From NCBI RefSeq assembly GCF_963966145.1, contig NC_091046.1:310001-374000 (forward strand): a stretch of DNA of 64,000 nucleotides. Direction: 5' to 3'. A program made the position numbers and the translations under genes. Below, piece by piece: positions 39,036 through 52,100 of this stretch. Below the pieces are notes generated by a model. The model was not told where the DNA came from. It saw only the letters and a list, made by a program, of their open reading frames with translations, and searched no databases. The stretch is from Tenebrio molitor. Its lineage: Eukaryota; Arthropoda; Insecta; Coleoptera; Tenebrionidae. How positions within the stretch are numbered: position 1 is the first letter of the stretch; the number at the start of each line of letters is the position of its first letter.

Positions 39036-39213
39036 TTATGCTTTGTTTTATTTATTCATTACTCTCTGCAACCTTATCTATCATTATTTATCATTTTTCT
39101 TACTTAATAGACCGACGCAAAGTTGAAAGTGAGTATGCTGAGATGATACAATACATAATCACATATATTTACACATATTGTAATATACATTATTTATTAC
39201 AAACTCAATAACT

Positions 39214-40071
39214 TTAAAAAGCGGACTTCTGAGTGGTACTCGATGTTAATGGTGTGCTCACGTCTCTCGCGGGCCTACCCTTGTTATTGGTTTGAGCTCC
39301 ATTTGTTTTTGTTTCAGGTTTCTGCACAGGTTTTCCTGGAAGCGGTGCAGGACGTACTTGCGGTTTTACTGGTGAGTTAGTATCTCTCTTGGGTCTAACT
39401 GGTGCCGGCGGCGGTGGCGGTGGTGCTCCTCCAACTGGTGGTGGTGGTGGTGGTGCTCCTCCAACTGGTGGCGGCGGTGGTGGTGCTGCGGCTCCTGGAG
39501 CTGCCGGTTTGTGTTCAACACCATAAGGTTCAGGTCTAATTTCTCCGTGAGCAGGTGGTGCACCTCTAACTTCTTCAGCTTCTCTCAGTTTTCTACTTTC
39601 AGTGGGTTTTTGTTGGGTCGGTTGGGGAGTTGGACGCTGTTGGGAATCGGTAGGCGACGGAACACCCGAAATGAAATGTGGGACGTCCCTCACTGGACGA
39701 TTTCCAAATTGTCGAGGAGTTTGAGTTGTAGATAAAGAATCTTTACTCTGTTGGTCGTTTGTCGGAGAATTGCGAGCAATGCGTTTTACGTCGCTTTTGT
39801 CTTCATCTGATTCCTACAAATATAGTTGTGAAGAAATGGTACATACGACGAAACAAGATTTTACCTTTTGATTGTCTTTTTTGGACAGAACGGCGGGTAG
39901 AGGCTTGATTCCAACTGTGGTGCTTTCGGAATGGTCATCCAACGGAGCACTGTGAAGGACGGCTGCGAAAGCTACCAGAACAAATAACTGTAGCAGCTAA
40001 ACAAAGAAAAATGGTGAATATTAGTGTATTGATGTTATTCATGTAGTTTACAAATGGCTTACCAGACCCAT
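39214..40071 (-). CDS. Small secreted proline-rich protein, three exons
   Basis: The coding sequence joins 40063-40071, 39865-39996 and 39214-39813 on the - strand, with GT-AG junctions all in phase 0, and gives 246 residues. The first 19 residues (MGLLLQLFVLVAFAAVLHS) are a clear signal peptide with likely cleavage before APLDD. The mature protein is hydrophilic and disordered, rich in Pro, Gln, Lys and Glu. At about residues 158-185 a ten-residue unit, six prolines followed by VGGA, is repeated and followed by a third proline run and the basic site RPKRD. There are no Cys-rich or enzyme motifs. I do not recognise a named family. A role outside the cell (cuticle, secretion or haemolymph) is inference only. 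A possible AATAAA lies only about 16 bp past the stop. Confidence 0.82.
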
Positions 40072-40095
40072 CTTGACTAACTGCAGTACTACCCC

Positions 40096-40130
40096 TGAAT
40101 GAAGCGACTCCGTAAAGATCATCTTATATA
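40096..40130 (-). promoter_or_regulatory. TATA/Inr core promoter of the secreted protein gene
   Basis: On the - strand TATATAAG (40123-40130) lies about 30 bp before a TTCAGG initiator with +1 near 40096. That predicts a 25-base leader before the ATG at 40071. Spacing and order are textbook for an arthropod core promoter. Confidence 0.6.
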
Positions 40131-40391
40131 CTATTTTTGTGATGACACAAGCTCAATGTTATAAAAAAATTAGTTATTAATTGAATGCTAATAATTTTGA
40201 GTCATATAAGTACTTAAATGTTTCTGTAAATATGTTAAACCAATGGTTATACTAGATAAGGTCAAATTTGTAAATAAATATATTTTTTTAGTTTCGTTAT
40301 TAAATTTGGAATATTTTCAATTATTGAAAGTATTGCAATTTTAATGAATAATTATTATTATTATTTTGACGAGATTTGAAAAAATAATGAT

Positions 40392-41845
40392 TATATCGGA
40401 TGTGTCAAAAAGGACGGACAGGCGTTTTAGTATCATAGCATAGCATAACAGACAGACCCCGATTTTGTAACAAAAATTGTTCTGCAGCTTTCAGATAAAG
40501 AAACAACTCCCAGAAAGTGAAAATGAAAATGGCAGCAACGCAATAGGTACCTAAAAACTACCGTATGTAGTTGTCATGGTTACATTTTTTTTTCTCTCAA
40601 TTGTTCAAAACGCCTATTATTAGCTATTTATGCACCAAGGGCGTTACAACGATGATTACGCCCGGAGAACGATGAATCCAGCTCGAGAGCTTTAGCCCAC
40701 TAAACGTGTTCTTTAAAAAAAAATTGACATCTTTGCAATTATGAATTGATGAGGGCGTTATGAATTCATTACGCCCGCTTATTCTTATAACGCCCTGTTT
40801 TATTCCCCGGTTGTTATGGACATGTTTACGTATTTCGTATCCTAGGAGGTATCATGCAATGATAAAAGTGAAAAATAAAATAACATTCACACTGGAATGA
40901 ATGTCTTCCGTTAGCAAAACACATGGTGTATGTCTTTGCAGCTAAATACCGCGTTATTTTCTGCGAGTTAAATATGTAGATATTAACAATATTCATCTGC
41001 GGTAAAACTCATTTTGAAAACTGTCACAATTTAATTGACATTTACATATTTTACAAAGGTGGTTTTTTTTTCGTTGCTATGATATGTTACCAATGTTGCC
41101 GCGTTTAAAAACTGCTCCCCCACACCAAATTTCATCATATTTAACACTGACGAAGAAACAGATTTCGAACGTATTCGTGAAAGGAATTTTTGGATGTCTA
41201 TTGACAGCACCTTTGAGAGTTAACACATAGAATTATGTTCCCACATCAATAACAGGATCATTTAGTTTTACAGGTAGTAACTTCCAAAAGCTCTTGCGCG
41301 TTAATGAAAGGCCGAAAGTAAAAAAAAAATTTCTTCATGTTCCATGATTACCCTAAATCAGGGGCGACTGGTGTGTAAGTGCTGCAGAGCTGCATACTTC
41401 CCAAAAATTTTGTTATACATTCTAATTTTAATTTTAAAAAATTGAAAATAGTTGCTATGCTCCATTGTGACGTGGGAGACGAGTTCCATTAAGTCAAATA
41501 ATTTTTGTGGTCGGTTACGCAGCTGGGCGGCTTTTATTTCATTGGGCCACTGGAGCTTAACTGTGCACCTCTTCGCAGTTCTTTCCAACCGCAAACGCGT
41601 CTACAATTCATTAGTAGGATTGAACGAGAAACTGAGCTACAAAGGCATCAGTTCATGGAGTAATTTCGCTCGTTATAAAAGTATTATTATACAGGGTGTT
41701 GGGGAATGCTCTTCGGTTAATCAATACTTTACTCTAAACAAATTAATAAATTTGCAGAACACCCGCTTTATTTCACCACGAGCCGCGCTTGCCCTAAGTT
41801 GTATACCTTCTTTGGTGTCCGTCCTTTTTGACACACCCGATATAA
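40392..41845. mobile_element. 1.45-kb inverted-repeat element
   Basis: Ends read TATATCGGATGTGTCAAAAA and, in inverse, the same with one mismatch, then GGACGGACA. Inside are a second repeat copy (40621-40859) and open frames at 41358-41594 and 41452-41874 that I could not assign. No transposase motif was recognised. Confidence 0.75.
40621..40859 (+). repeat. Dispersed repeat family 2, copy A
   Basis: Matches 61281-61586 in the opposite orientation over most of its length. Shared blocks are ATTTATGCACCAAGGGCG, GAGAACGATGAATCCAGCTC and TTTACGTATTTCGTATCCTA. Copy A lacks an internal part that copy B has. It lies inside the 1.45-kb element. Confidence 0.8.
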
Positions 41846-43008
41846 ATAAAATGGAAAACTCCAAGTGTCATTAGAAAATTCTCGAGCTGAGTGCCAGGAT
41901 AATGATAACAGGAAGAACAGTTAATAAAAATTAAGTTCGATCAAGGCTAATGCAGTGTTAATTTTTTTGATGCAATTGAGGCAGTTTATTCATTATTTTC
42001 AGTGATACCAACAACTGAGAATAGTTTTAAACTTCGTCCAGTGAGAGATTGGGAGATTTAATATTTTATCTAATCCCGTGGGATAAATGACACTTATCCC
42101 ACTCATTTGAGTGGAATAAGGAACTTCATTACCGGACGCATTTCATTACTCCACTCAGTGGAATAAGTAAGTCATTATTCCACTGAGTGGTGTAATGAAA
42201 CTGGCGGAAATAAATAAGATTTACCTTTTTTTTTAATTCGGGGCGGTCTTAATAAATTAGAGCATAATTTCGGGGCAAAAATAGGATATATGTATGTATT
42301 ACAAATTTTACGAGCGCTAGGTAGGTACTACTTTCTCTACGTAGAATTTAGTGATTTTTATGTCAACCAATCTCTCGCTGGACAAACTATACTCGTAATT
42401 ACCTTATACTAGAATTAAAATGAACAAAAATTAAGGGGTGTCGTTGCCTGTGTACCGCTCAAATTCTGTAGTAACTTATTTGTTTGTTGCGTTAAATTTA
42501 CCATTTTAATAATAATTAGTATTAATCTATGTACCTACTTTAATTAACGTACAACTTTTAAGTTAGACTTTTAACACCAATTTAACCAACAATAAAATTA
42601 GGCAATACAACGAAAATAACCTAGACAAATATTGGGATTTTCAAGGCTATGAATCATAACACACTTACCCAGATAATATATTTATTTGCTCGATTTGTTA
42701 ACTTAATTATACCAAAAAAGTATGTACTCTAGGCTAAGCACGTAACGTTTGAGTTTTGTTTGATTTAGTAATTTCACTGGTCCGTGCGAAAAAGTTTTTG
42801 GTCAGACCGTATTAGCAGGTAGGCTCTTCAGTCGAACAAAAATCTGCGTTTTCAACTTTTTTTTTATTTTTAACTTCAATTCTATTTATAATACATTTTG
42901 ATTTAGGCAAAAGCCAATATATCTTACATTGTGTTTGTGTGATTAGATTTGTACTTATGTAAATAATTACATGATATAAATAAAGAGTGTAGATATTGAG
43001 GAAAGCCA
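41846..43008. other. Intergenic and ferlin 3' region, small inverted repeats
   Basis: An inverted pair GTCCAGTGAGAGATTGG (42037) and its complement (about 42364-42380) encloses several short palindromes built on ATTCCACTCAGTGG-like units. A copy of the same end is at 26655-26673. On the - strand an AATAAA at 42863-42868 may be the ferlin polyA signal. No other gene was seen. Confidence 0.5.
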
Positions 43009-43189
43009 TTAAGCTCCTAACATCTTCTTAACAGTGTAGCCAGGTATAGAATAAAAGAATAACAAGATTATTATTGCTAAGCCAATGATTATGAAAAGTT
43101 TCAAAATAGTCCATTTGTAATTGTGCCAAACAATATAACGTATTGATTTTAAAGGATTCATGAACCACATGAATGACGAATCCGGTCGA
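43009..43189 (-). CDS. Ferlin last exon: C-terminal membrane anchor
   Basis: Encodes RPDSSFMWFMNPLKSIRYI, the family-typical pre-anchor motif, then one membrane span (ILKLFIIIGLAIIILLFF) and the short tail YSIPGYTVKKMLGA. The protein is tail-anchored with nearly all of it in the cytosol. Confidence 0.93.
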
Positions 43190-46100
43190 CTGCAAAAAAG
43201 ACAGAAAAAGTAGTTTTCCCTTTAGTCGTATGCTTGATAACTCACTTCGGTTTCTCTAGCGGATCCGGCTCGCCTCTTCCCAGACCCACCGGATTTTTGT
43301 CCGCTTCCTCTTTCGACAATAAATGTATTTCCGCTTCAACTTTCCCAGTCAATTCCATTTCTTCGTTGTCTTTTTTGATGAAGAAAGGCCACCACCCTTT
43401 CACCCTCTTCTGTTTGAAAATATTTACAACCGGAACCGAACCGTCCGTTTTCAACATGTCTAATGTACACAGTTTGGAAGATTTTGCACCACGAGGAAAA
43501 CGATTCAAATCGAGAGTTATAGCTCCTGAAATATATTTTTTTTCAGTTTCTGACTGGTTTTTAGAGATTTTTAACAATTTAACCTAAGAAGTCGTCCGCC
43601 GAAAAGTGATCTGCGTCCCAAACTTGCAGTTCAAGTCGCGCTGGAATTTTGCATTCCGTTTCGTCCCACGAAAACAGCGATTCCTTTCTCGAAATGACAA
43701 TTTTTTGTTCGGCAACCATATAATCGAAAGGAAAAATAAATCTCCAGTTAAAGTTGCCCTCTCCTGTTAAAGACCGGTAATGTATGTCTGTACATTGACA
43801 ATCCTCCGGACCCTTGAGCCACCCTTTCACGTAAATATCCGACATTTTCTCTCCAGTAAAGAACGCGTCATCTTCCAAAACAACATCGTCTGTGTTCCAT
43901 ATGATGACTCTTAGCTCATAACTCTTCGGCTTCCTGGGAGAAATGTCCAACGGTGGACCCGGTAACGGCATGTCCATTGGGAACATGTCCACCCACATTT
44001 CAAGTTTGCCCTGTTCTATGCCAGGTTTGTCAGGATTGTAGAGAGGTCTAGTTTCGACGTGTTCTGGCACCAAGGGACAACCAATTTTGGGAAATTCGTG
44101 CCACCGATGCAGAACGGCTAAAGCCATGTGTTCTTCGGACTCTCGAGTTTTGTAAAAGTCTATATCTTCGCACTGAAGTGTGAATATTTGACGACCGATT
44201 TTCACTTGACCGTCGGAGTAAATGGGAGATTCAACTTTGGCGTCCTTGCAGAGTTTCGCCAGAATTTGGGTCGGTTTCATGGCGTCCTTCCAAGCATTAT
44301 AACCTTGTCTAAGATTTAAAAAAAAATGTATTAACTAAAAACTAACTAGCACGAATAGAAAAAAAAAACAACTTGAATGGAAACGTTAAAGTTACTCTTA
44401 CTCTTCGTATTTTTCTGGTAGGCCGCACGTGGCCCTATGTCTGCTGTAAAACCTGTTTTCCAAATCAATTTTCGTTTCCCCGACCATATCATCAGAGCCG
44501 ACTAAATCCCAATCGTATATCTGGATTGTCAATAACGAGTCCTGAGGGAAGGTCGCTTCAATTTCGAAACATCTGCAACGAGTAAGTATATTCATCAATC
44601 TGTTTGTTAATGTTATCTGGAAACAAAACTTACTTCCCGAACACGGGATTCAATTGTTTAGAGATGTAATTGTCTTTGTCGCTGATACGTTTCGAACCAA
44701 GCTGGATGACCACGTAAGGATCAGCTTTACCATTCAAATCCATAGGGTGAAGGTCGTTGGCTTTGACCACGTAGATGCGGACCAGAACCCGGATCGGATC
44801 GTTCGAAGGTAAGCCTTGAAAGAAGCCGAACTGAGGATCGAAACCCATTATCGTGTGGTCTTCAATGTCTTTAGGCAATGGCCATTTGTACACTTTTATG
44901 GCACCCTAAACTCGTTACTGGAGGATTACAAGAAAAAGAAAATACTTTGTCCGATTACCTTAAAATAACCTACTACGCGACTTTCATCTTCGGTTTCGTC
45001 TCCTGTCTTTTTACCTCTGTACAGCTCAAACGTGTGTAACCATTCTTTGAATTCACCGAAATCGGGTTTAGCTTCCAACTCAGTCGGAAATATTTTACAC
45101 AGAGCTGGTTTGTATTTATTTCTCTTTCTGACGCTCTTCGGACTGATTCGTGCTGCGAATCTCGACGCAGTTGCCGCTGTTTTAAATCCAAATCTTCTTT
45201 TCCCGTCTCCTGGACTTTTATCCGATGTGTTGCCAGATTGTGGATTGGAGTCGTCGTCCACGAACACTTGCAAATTTCCGTTCTGTTGACTCATTAGCTT
45301 TTTCGCTTCTTTACTTTCGTCGATCATCCGCTCGATCGAAGCGAAGTATTTCGTCCACCAATCGCGACTTCCTTCTTCGTCGTCGACGTCTTCGTCAACG
45401 CTCTGTTTTCTTTTCTTTGTTGTCTCGGTTTTGATTTTATTTGTGCTTTGTTGAGTACCATAACCTATCGAAATTGAAATGTCTTTCGGTAGAAGAGGAC
45501 TTTTCTCTTTGTCGCTATCTGCGACGGGAGTGTTACTAGGTGAAGAAAGAGTCAAAACAGGGCAGTCACTCTTGAGTTGGTTCACGGACCGTTTTTTCTC
45601 ATCTGCTTCTCTGTCTCTTTTCGTGAAAGGTGTGTACATGTATTTGTGAATGGAATTGATCATGTGAGTTCCCACGAGAGTGTAGCGACCAAAACTTCGA
45701 CAATCGACGGCTCTTATCGTCAACGGTGGTCGGTACAATTCTTGTTCGGGCAAATCTAAATCGAGAAACTTGACGGGATTGCTGAAATTTGGATTTTTCT
45801 TGGCATTTTGTATGATCGAAGAATACAAAATGTGACCAGAACATTCTATGTCGACTCTCGGTTTGTCAACTGTTAAGAGGTGAACACGTTTGAGATCCCT
45901 CAGACCCCAAAACAATACTTCGATGCGATACCGAGCCAACGTTGGTCTTATTCCTCGAGGAACTGGTAACATAGGCACTAAATCTCTAGGATCTGTATCT
46001 TTGTAGATGGGTATATCTTTAGCAGCCGGAAGAGGAGGAAGCTGACCACCGTCAACATCACTAGTAAGTTCCAAAAGTTCAAAAGTTGCCAACAATTCGC

Positions 46101-49100
46101 CCGCGTGATCCGTACCTCTTGATACGTCAAACCATTCCAAGGATGGTGGAAATTTCGGCTTGCAGTAATTTTCCTCCCTCAATTTAACATGGGATTTAGC
46201 CAACGCTCTACCGATGAATTCGGACTTTCCGACTTTATCTTGATCAAAGATTTCTATTAAAACGGAAGGAGGATCGTGTTTGATCTCTTCTGCTGTTCCG
46301 TAGATGAGAATCTCGTCGAAAATTAACAACTCGTCCCAAGTTGGACTCAACGTTTCGTCTATGACCTGCGTCGTTTTGCTGAATTCACCCGCGATGACTC
46401 GAGCGAAAGGATCTGAAAGTCCTGAAGCGTCGCTTCCTATCAACGATCGCGCCTGATAAATGTGTGCTCGCAATTGAAAAATCTGAAAATATTCGTAATG
46501 CATTAATGCAAAACCACGTCGCTGGTTTGTGTTACGTGTTTTTCGACGTAATGGATGATAGAAGGGGGAAGCGCTCGAGGTCTTTCCACGTTTCTAATTT
46601 CATGTGTCACTTCGTAGCCTTTAGGAATGCCATTAATGAAGTTCTTTTTGTGTTTGAGCATGCCCAGCCATAGGTAGATTTGTAATTTAGCCGGGATGGC
46701 CCAACCGCTCGGTCCTGTGCTCCGTTTCCCCGGCAGCTGGAGAGGAAATTTGATATTTTGATCAAGTTACGACGGTTTTATGCCAGTATTAGAACACATT
46801 TTTCATTAAACTTAAATTACCAACTTCGACAAAACTGATAATATTCGGAAATAATGTTAACGTAAGAACTTGCATAAACTCAAGAATACTAAACTAAACC
46901 ACAAAGTTGCTCATGTTTCTAGAACGTCAATTATCGGTGTAATTAAAATGTATCATACGTTGAAATGTTGGTCAAACTTTATCCACAATTAAATATGTAC
47001 TTACTTTGAGAAACATCGTTTGGACTTTTCCACAATCCCGTCCGCTTTCTTCGTCCACGATTGAATAAATGATGTCCCTTGCTGAAATCCTTCGGTAAGC
47101 CTGACGTTTGCCTCCGCTGATAATCCACAAGAAAACGTCCGGTAGAGCATGTTGCGGCTAAAAAAAATCATTTAGCAAGCCGAATACGTGTAAATCCTGT
47201 CACCTACGTCTTCCGTTAAGAATTTGAGTTTTGTCAAATAAGACTGTGCCGTTTTGTAGCGCTCCTTGAATGAACTTTTCGTTACTAAAGCTCGTAAGTT
47301 CCGTGCGGTATTACCTATATTTTCCTAAAAATAACAACTCCTCTCAAACTTTTATTTCAAACTCGATTTGTGCAATTCAGATGTTCACAACTCTGATGCT
47401 TACGATTTCTCTTTGGCATAATTTGAGATGTTCTTTGTCCAACTTGGTCTTCCCCGTTCCCGGTCCTGTTACAGATGCTTGCGATATCGTCACATATTTA
47501 GTACATCCTATCGACAAATCTTCCAACACCTGTTTTAAACGAGTTTCAGCTTCCGAATCGTCGGATTCAATCGACGAGTTCACTTCAGATAAACCGTCAT
47601 CCTTTTGGAATTAACATAACAGTTGTGATTCATTTTCCACGATTCATTGATACTTACGAGTTTTTCGGCGATTTTTGAAATTATGTTGGAGTTATACATT
47701 CTTCTTCTGTAGTCCGGCCAAACCGATCTGATATGCATGCACGGCTTGTTGTCCCAATAGGGGAGGAAATAATAAATTTTATCGTGGGTCATGGGTTTGG
47801 TCGGTGTTGTGGTACTCTGCCAAGAGCCACTGTCAGCCGTTACAGTTTCTGCATAAAATAATCTCTTACAATTAGGGAAGAATTACAACTCTTGTTAAAG
47901 TCAGAAATTGAGTTGGACTTAACTTTTATTAAGTTCAAATGTGAATCATTTAAAACTTTATTCATAAATTAATTTATTCGCATCGTTTTTAGAACTACGT
48001 CCAAAACATTTAGAAAAGTAATTTACATAACGAAGAGTGTTTTTTTTTTTAATAAACAATGACAATGTCGACTTACCCAACTCGTCACTGTCCGAGTCAT
48101 AGTGTTCTTTTGCAGATTCATTATGACCGTCGATGGCATTGCCCGCATTCCCGATGCTGATTTCGAAATAAACGGGTTTATCGCCTAATTTCTTGTCAAT
48201 CATGGACGCGTCCAGAATAGTCGTGAACAAGAAAAATTCTTCGTTCTTGGCGTACGACGATTCATTGACGGGTATCGTCGGTTCGATTTCTACAGCCGAA
48301 GGAGCCAAATCAACGCTATCGGTGATTTCTGTTCGAATTGCCACCAGAAGGCGAGCCCTGTAAGAGACACCTTCACCTAGGCCCGTATTCAAGCTGGAAT
48401 GTTCATCTATTAGGCTATAATCCCTTGTGGAACCGTAAAGATGAATGAAGGACGGGCCAAAGGTCGGCAGGAAGCCTACAAATCAACACGGAATTAACAA
48501 TGAGGTTCACGGGAAAATCAAATCTAGGAGGCACAACATGGTTCATCCGAGAACTGGAATAAATTACGAATTCATGGTTACTTGAAACTAATCGTCACTG
48601 TGCTTGAATCGTAAAATGATAATTAAACTGGCCAGGAAAGATTTTTCTTTCTCAGTTCAGCAATAAGTGGATGTAAGGATAATGTAGGCAATTGTTAATA
48701 CAAATCGATTTGATTCTTTCACAGGGCAATGACCTTAAAATGAGAATTACCTACAGAATGAATCGGAGATTTGTCAGTTAACTTGTCCAACTGAAGCTGT
48801 CAGCTGTAAAACTTGCTAACTGGGAAAAGTGGAAAACAATAATCAAACAGCAAGATAAATGCAGCAATAAGCTTATCATTGACCCGATGAGAAATGATTA
48901 TTGCTCTACATCCACATTGCTGGAAACATCAGCCGTAATTTACCTTTACTTTTTTTATTACTAGATCAAAATGATTCATGTTGTGCATTCCGTTATTATA
49001 TAAGTGTTGCGCATCCCACGACTAACTTAAATGCACCTTACATTAGCACTGCTTCTATTTATACACATATTTTTCAACAAGATCAATGAAAAATAAATGA

Positions 49101-52100
49101 AAAATATGTAAAGCAGTGAACCAGTTGACAGTAACTTTTCAACAGATGGAAGTAACTCTAGGAGGTAGGTATATTTTATGCTGGGATATCATAATTCTAC
49201 AGTACGATCTGTTATAATTTATGTTCGCATCATCTAAAAATAATACATAATGTTCATTTACTGAAGAAACTTATTCACGATTCGTCACAAAGAGTACCTA
49301 TTTAACAAAATCAAAAATTTCGTCAAAACGAATAGAACTTGCAAGAAGTTTGCGCATCAGCAAGTTTGACTCTCTTGAATTGTAGAGAAGTTGCGTTTCT
49401 GTCAAACTGTGCTCAAGAAGTGGCGAATTAAAGAGCAAATATACAATTTCCATGTCTTACTTATTCTCATAAGACTAGTCGTCGTCATCAACTACGCTCA
49501 AATGTTTCTTCCCTGTTACCGTTTTTGAACAGAAATGTTTCTTCGTGAGGCACACGTTTCTAATTTTACTTGTGCTATAGAAGTTACCTCTGGAGTTTTT
49601 TGTAAATATACTTACGACGAGGTCATTCCGTCATTATTTGCTGCGCACTTTGCTTTGGTAAACCATCAACGGTTTTGTTTGTTTATTACTCTTCACCACA
49701 CGATTCTATGTTGTATCAAAATCTTTTTAGTTCTTTAGGAACTTGCAACCGATGAGTGATAACTGCTCATCATATTTGAATGTGTTCATTTGTGGTACAA
49801 TGCAATTCAAAAGCAATTTGCTTCCAATTGCTTCCGATAAGATTTCCAAATAATAAAACTCTTAGTACTAACATCAGGCAATGTGTTTTATGTTTCGAAA
49901 AAATCAAACTTCTGAAATATGTCTGTTCTTATCTAGGTATAATATTGTCCACTAGTGTCGACATGCACAACTAAAATTAGATTCTGTATGTTCTGATTTA
50001 TTTGTACTTAACGAAGTTTCAGACAAGTACAATTAAGTATGTACTTGTAAATTTGTCGGTCACAATTAATTAGGAAACATCAAGAAAGTTATCTGAGTGA
50101 CTTGAGCATGGGATTCTGTACTTGCGAACCCCATTTACCCGACCAAAAGACTTCACACTGCAGTTTCTACTGACTTTAAATGTTAGCAAACTCTGTGCAC
50201 ATTCTCTATACAAATTCCATTAGTTCAGTGAGTAGTGTTGCGTTATTAATGTAGAAACTTGTCTCCTATGCAACTAATTAACAAGAATATTTAAAAGTAT
50301 GTAAATGTAACATTAATAAACAAATATCTTCTATTTTTTGCTTTTTTCTCTGCATTATGTGAGTACTCTACTTCATAACGTTTTTTGCTTGAAAAAATGT
50401 TGTAAACTCATTGCTAAAATTACCTCTTTCCCACCCATTTTTTTCTCGTCGGCAATTAGGTGCATTTATTTTATGTATTATACCTGAATCTCACCCTTCT
50501 CTCCGTCGTTGGAGATCGTCTTTAGGTCGATGAAGTGGGTTCCGATGACGGTCGGTTTGACGGGATCGTTATCCCTCAGTTGAATCTTTATACGTTGACA
50601 TAAAGGTGGAAACATCTCGGTGAAAACGAGCTGCTCGTTCCACACCGGTGCATAACTGTGTTTCTTCACACTTGTTTTACCCTGCGAACAATCGAAATAA
50701 CAAACAAAACATATGTGCCACCATTCTTTAGTGTCTACACACCGTAAGACCAGCAAAGGACACTTGAACGTATGGATCAACGAGGTCGCTCAGCTCGCCG
50801 GTAAACGCTTTCTTTACGTTTGCCATCAGCGAAGAGTTCATTTTTGGCAAACCGTCGGCGCGATAGATCTTCACAATGAAACGGGCGCGTTGACGATCTA
50901 TAGGTACACCATCAGGAAGCAACAAATTGCTGCAAGAAGGTGTTGAGCAAAAATGAGAAGCAAATAAATGATGACTTCGCGATACTTTGTTTATTTTTCG
51001 TGTCTTTCATTCGACTAAACGTTTTTGTATGGCACGTTTTATTTATCTTGGATGCAGTTTCCTAATTAAAATTCTACAGTGCGTTCGTAAAGTTCGGAAT
51101 AAATTCGATAAAATTGTAAGTATTAATTTTTGAGAAAAATCCTCGAATAGGTCAACTTTGTTTTTAAAAAGTGCATATTCTTCAAGTACTTCACTTATGC
51201 TGACAGTTTTTCATCTCCTAATTATGACGTCATCAATAATTTTTTTAAATGATAACCCCCACTTTTTTCTTCTTTTTGTGATAGGCCTTCTTACTAGCTA
51301 AATAATGAATGAAAAAAATTGATACCTTACATAACAATTTTTTTGAGAAGATGACACATGTTTCTTCAAAAATTTAATTTAATTTTTATTGTAAATATTT
51401 TAATTGACCTAACAAAAACAAACAAACATCTAAGATTAACAATAAAATTCAACGCAAATGTTGAAATTGCCTCCCGCCAACCATTTAGCACTTACCGACA
51501 CTTTGTACACTGCGCTCAATAATGTCAGAGCTTATTTTTTCTGTTTCAGCGCAAATTCTCTGCCGCAAATCTTCTAAATTGTTTGTTCTATTAAAATAAC
51601 CCTTCGATTTTAACTAAACCCTTGGAAAAAAATTTTTACCTCAAAAAATAAATTAAATTTTTTAATTAAAAATTGTCATTTTCTCAAAAAAATTGATACC
51701 AATTTCTTTCACTCATCGTTTAGATAGTACGAAGGTTTATCAGAAAGACAAGAAAAAAGTGGGGGGTGCCATTTAAAAAATTATTGATGATGTCATAATT
51801 AGGAGATGAAAAGCCGTCAACATAAGTAAAGAAGAAGAGAAGAATATGCACTTTTTAAGAACAAGATTTTTCTCAGAAATTAATATTTTCAATTTTATCA
51901 AATTTATTCCGAATTTTACGAACGCACTGTATGTACGAGTAAAATATGTATGTAGTCGTGCACTTAGACTATTACAAGCAGACTTACGCTTCGATGTCGT
52001 CTTCATCTTTTTCGCTCTTTGGTGGAACTTTGACGGTATCCCCCTTTCCGATGACGCTGATGTCACACTTCAGATATCCTTTAGGACCTCCTGCTATATC

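Noticed and set aside
41358..41874. Frames of 78 and 140 codons inside the 1.45-kb element
   Set aside because: Could be remnants of an element-coded protein, but no DDE, THAP or other motif could be recognised.
45032..45434. Frames opposite the large ferlin exon
   Set aside because: Antisense shadows of a strongly supported coding exon.
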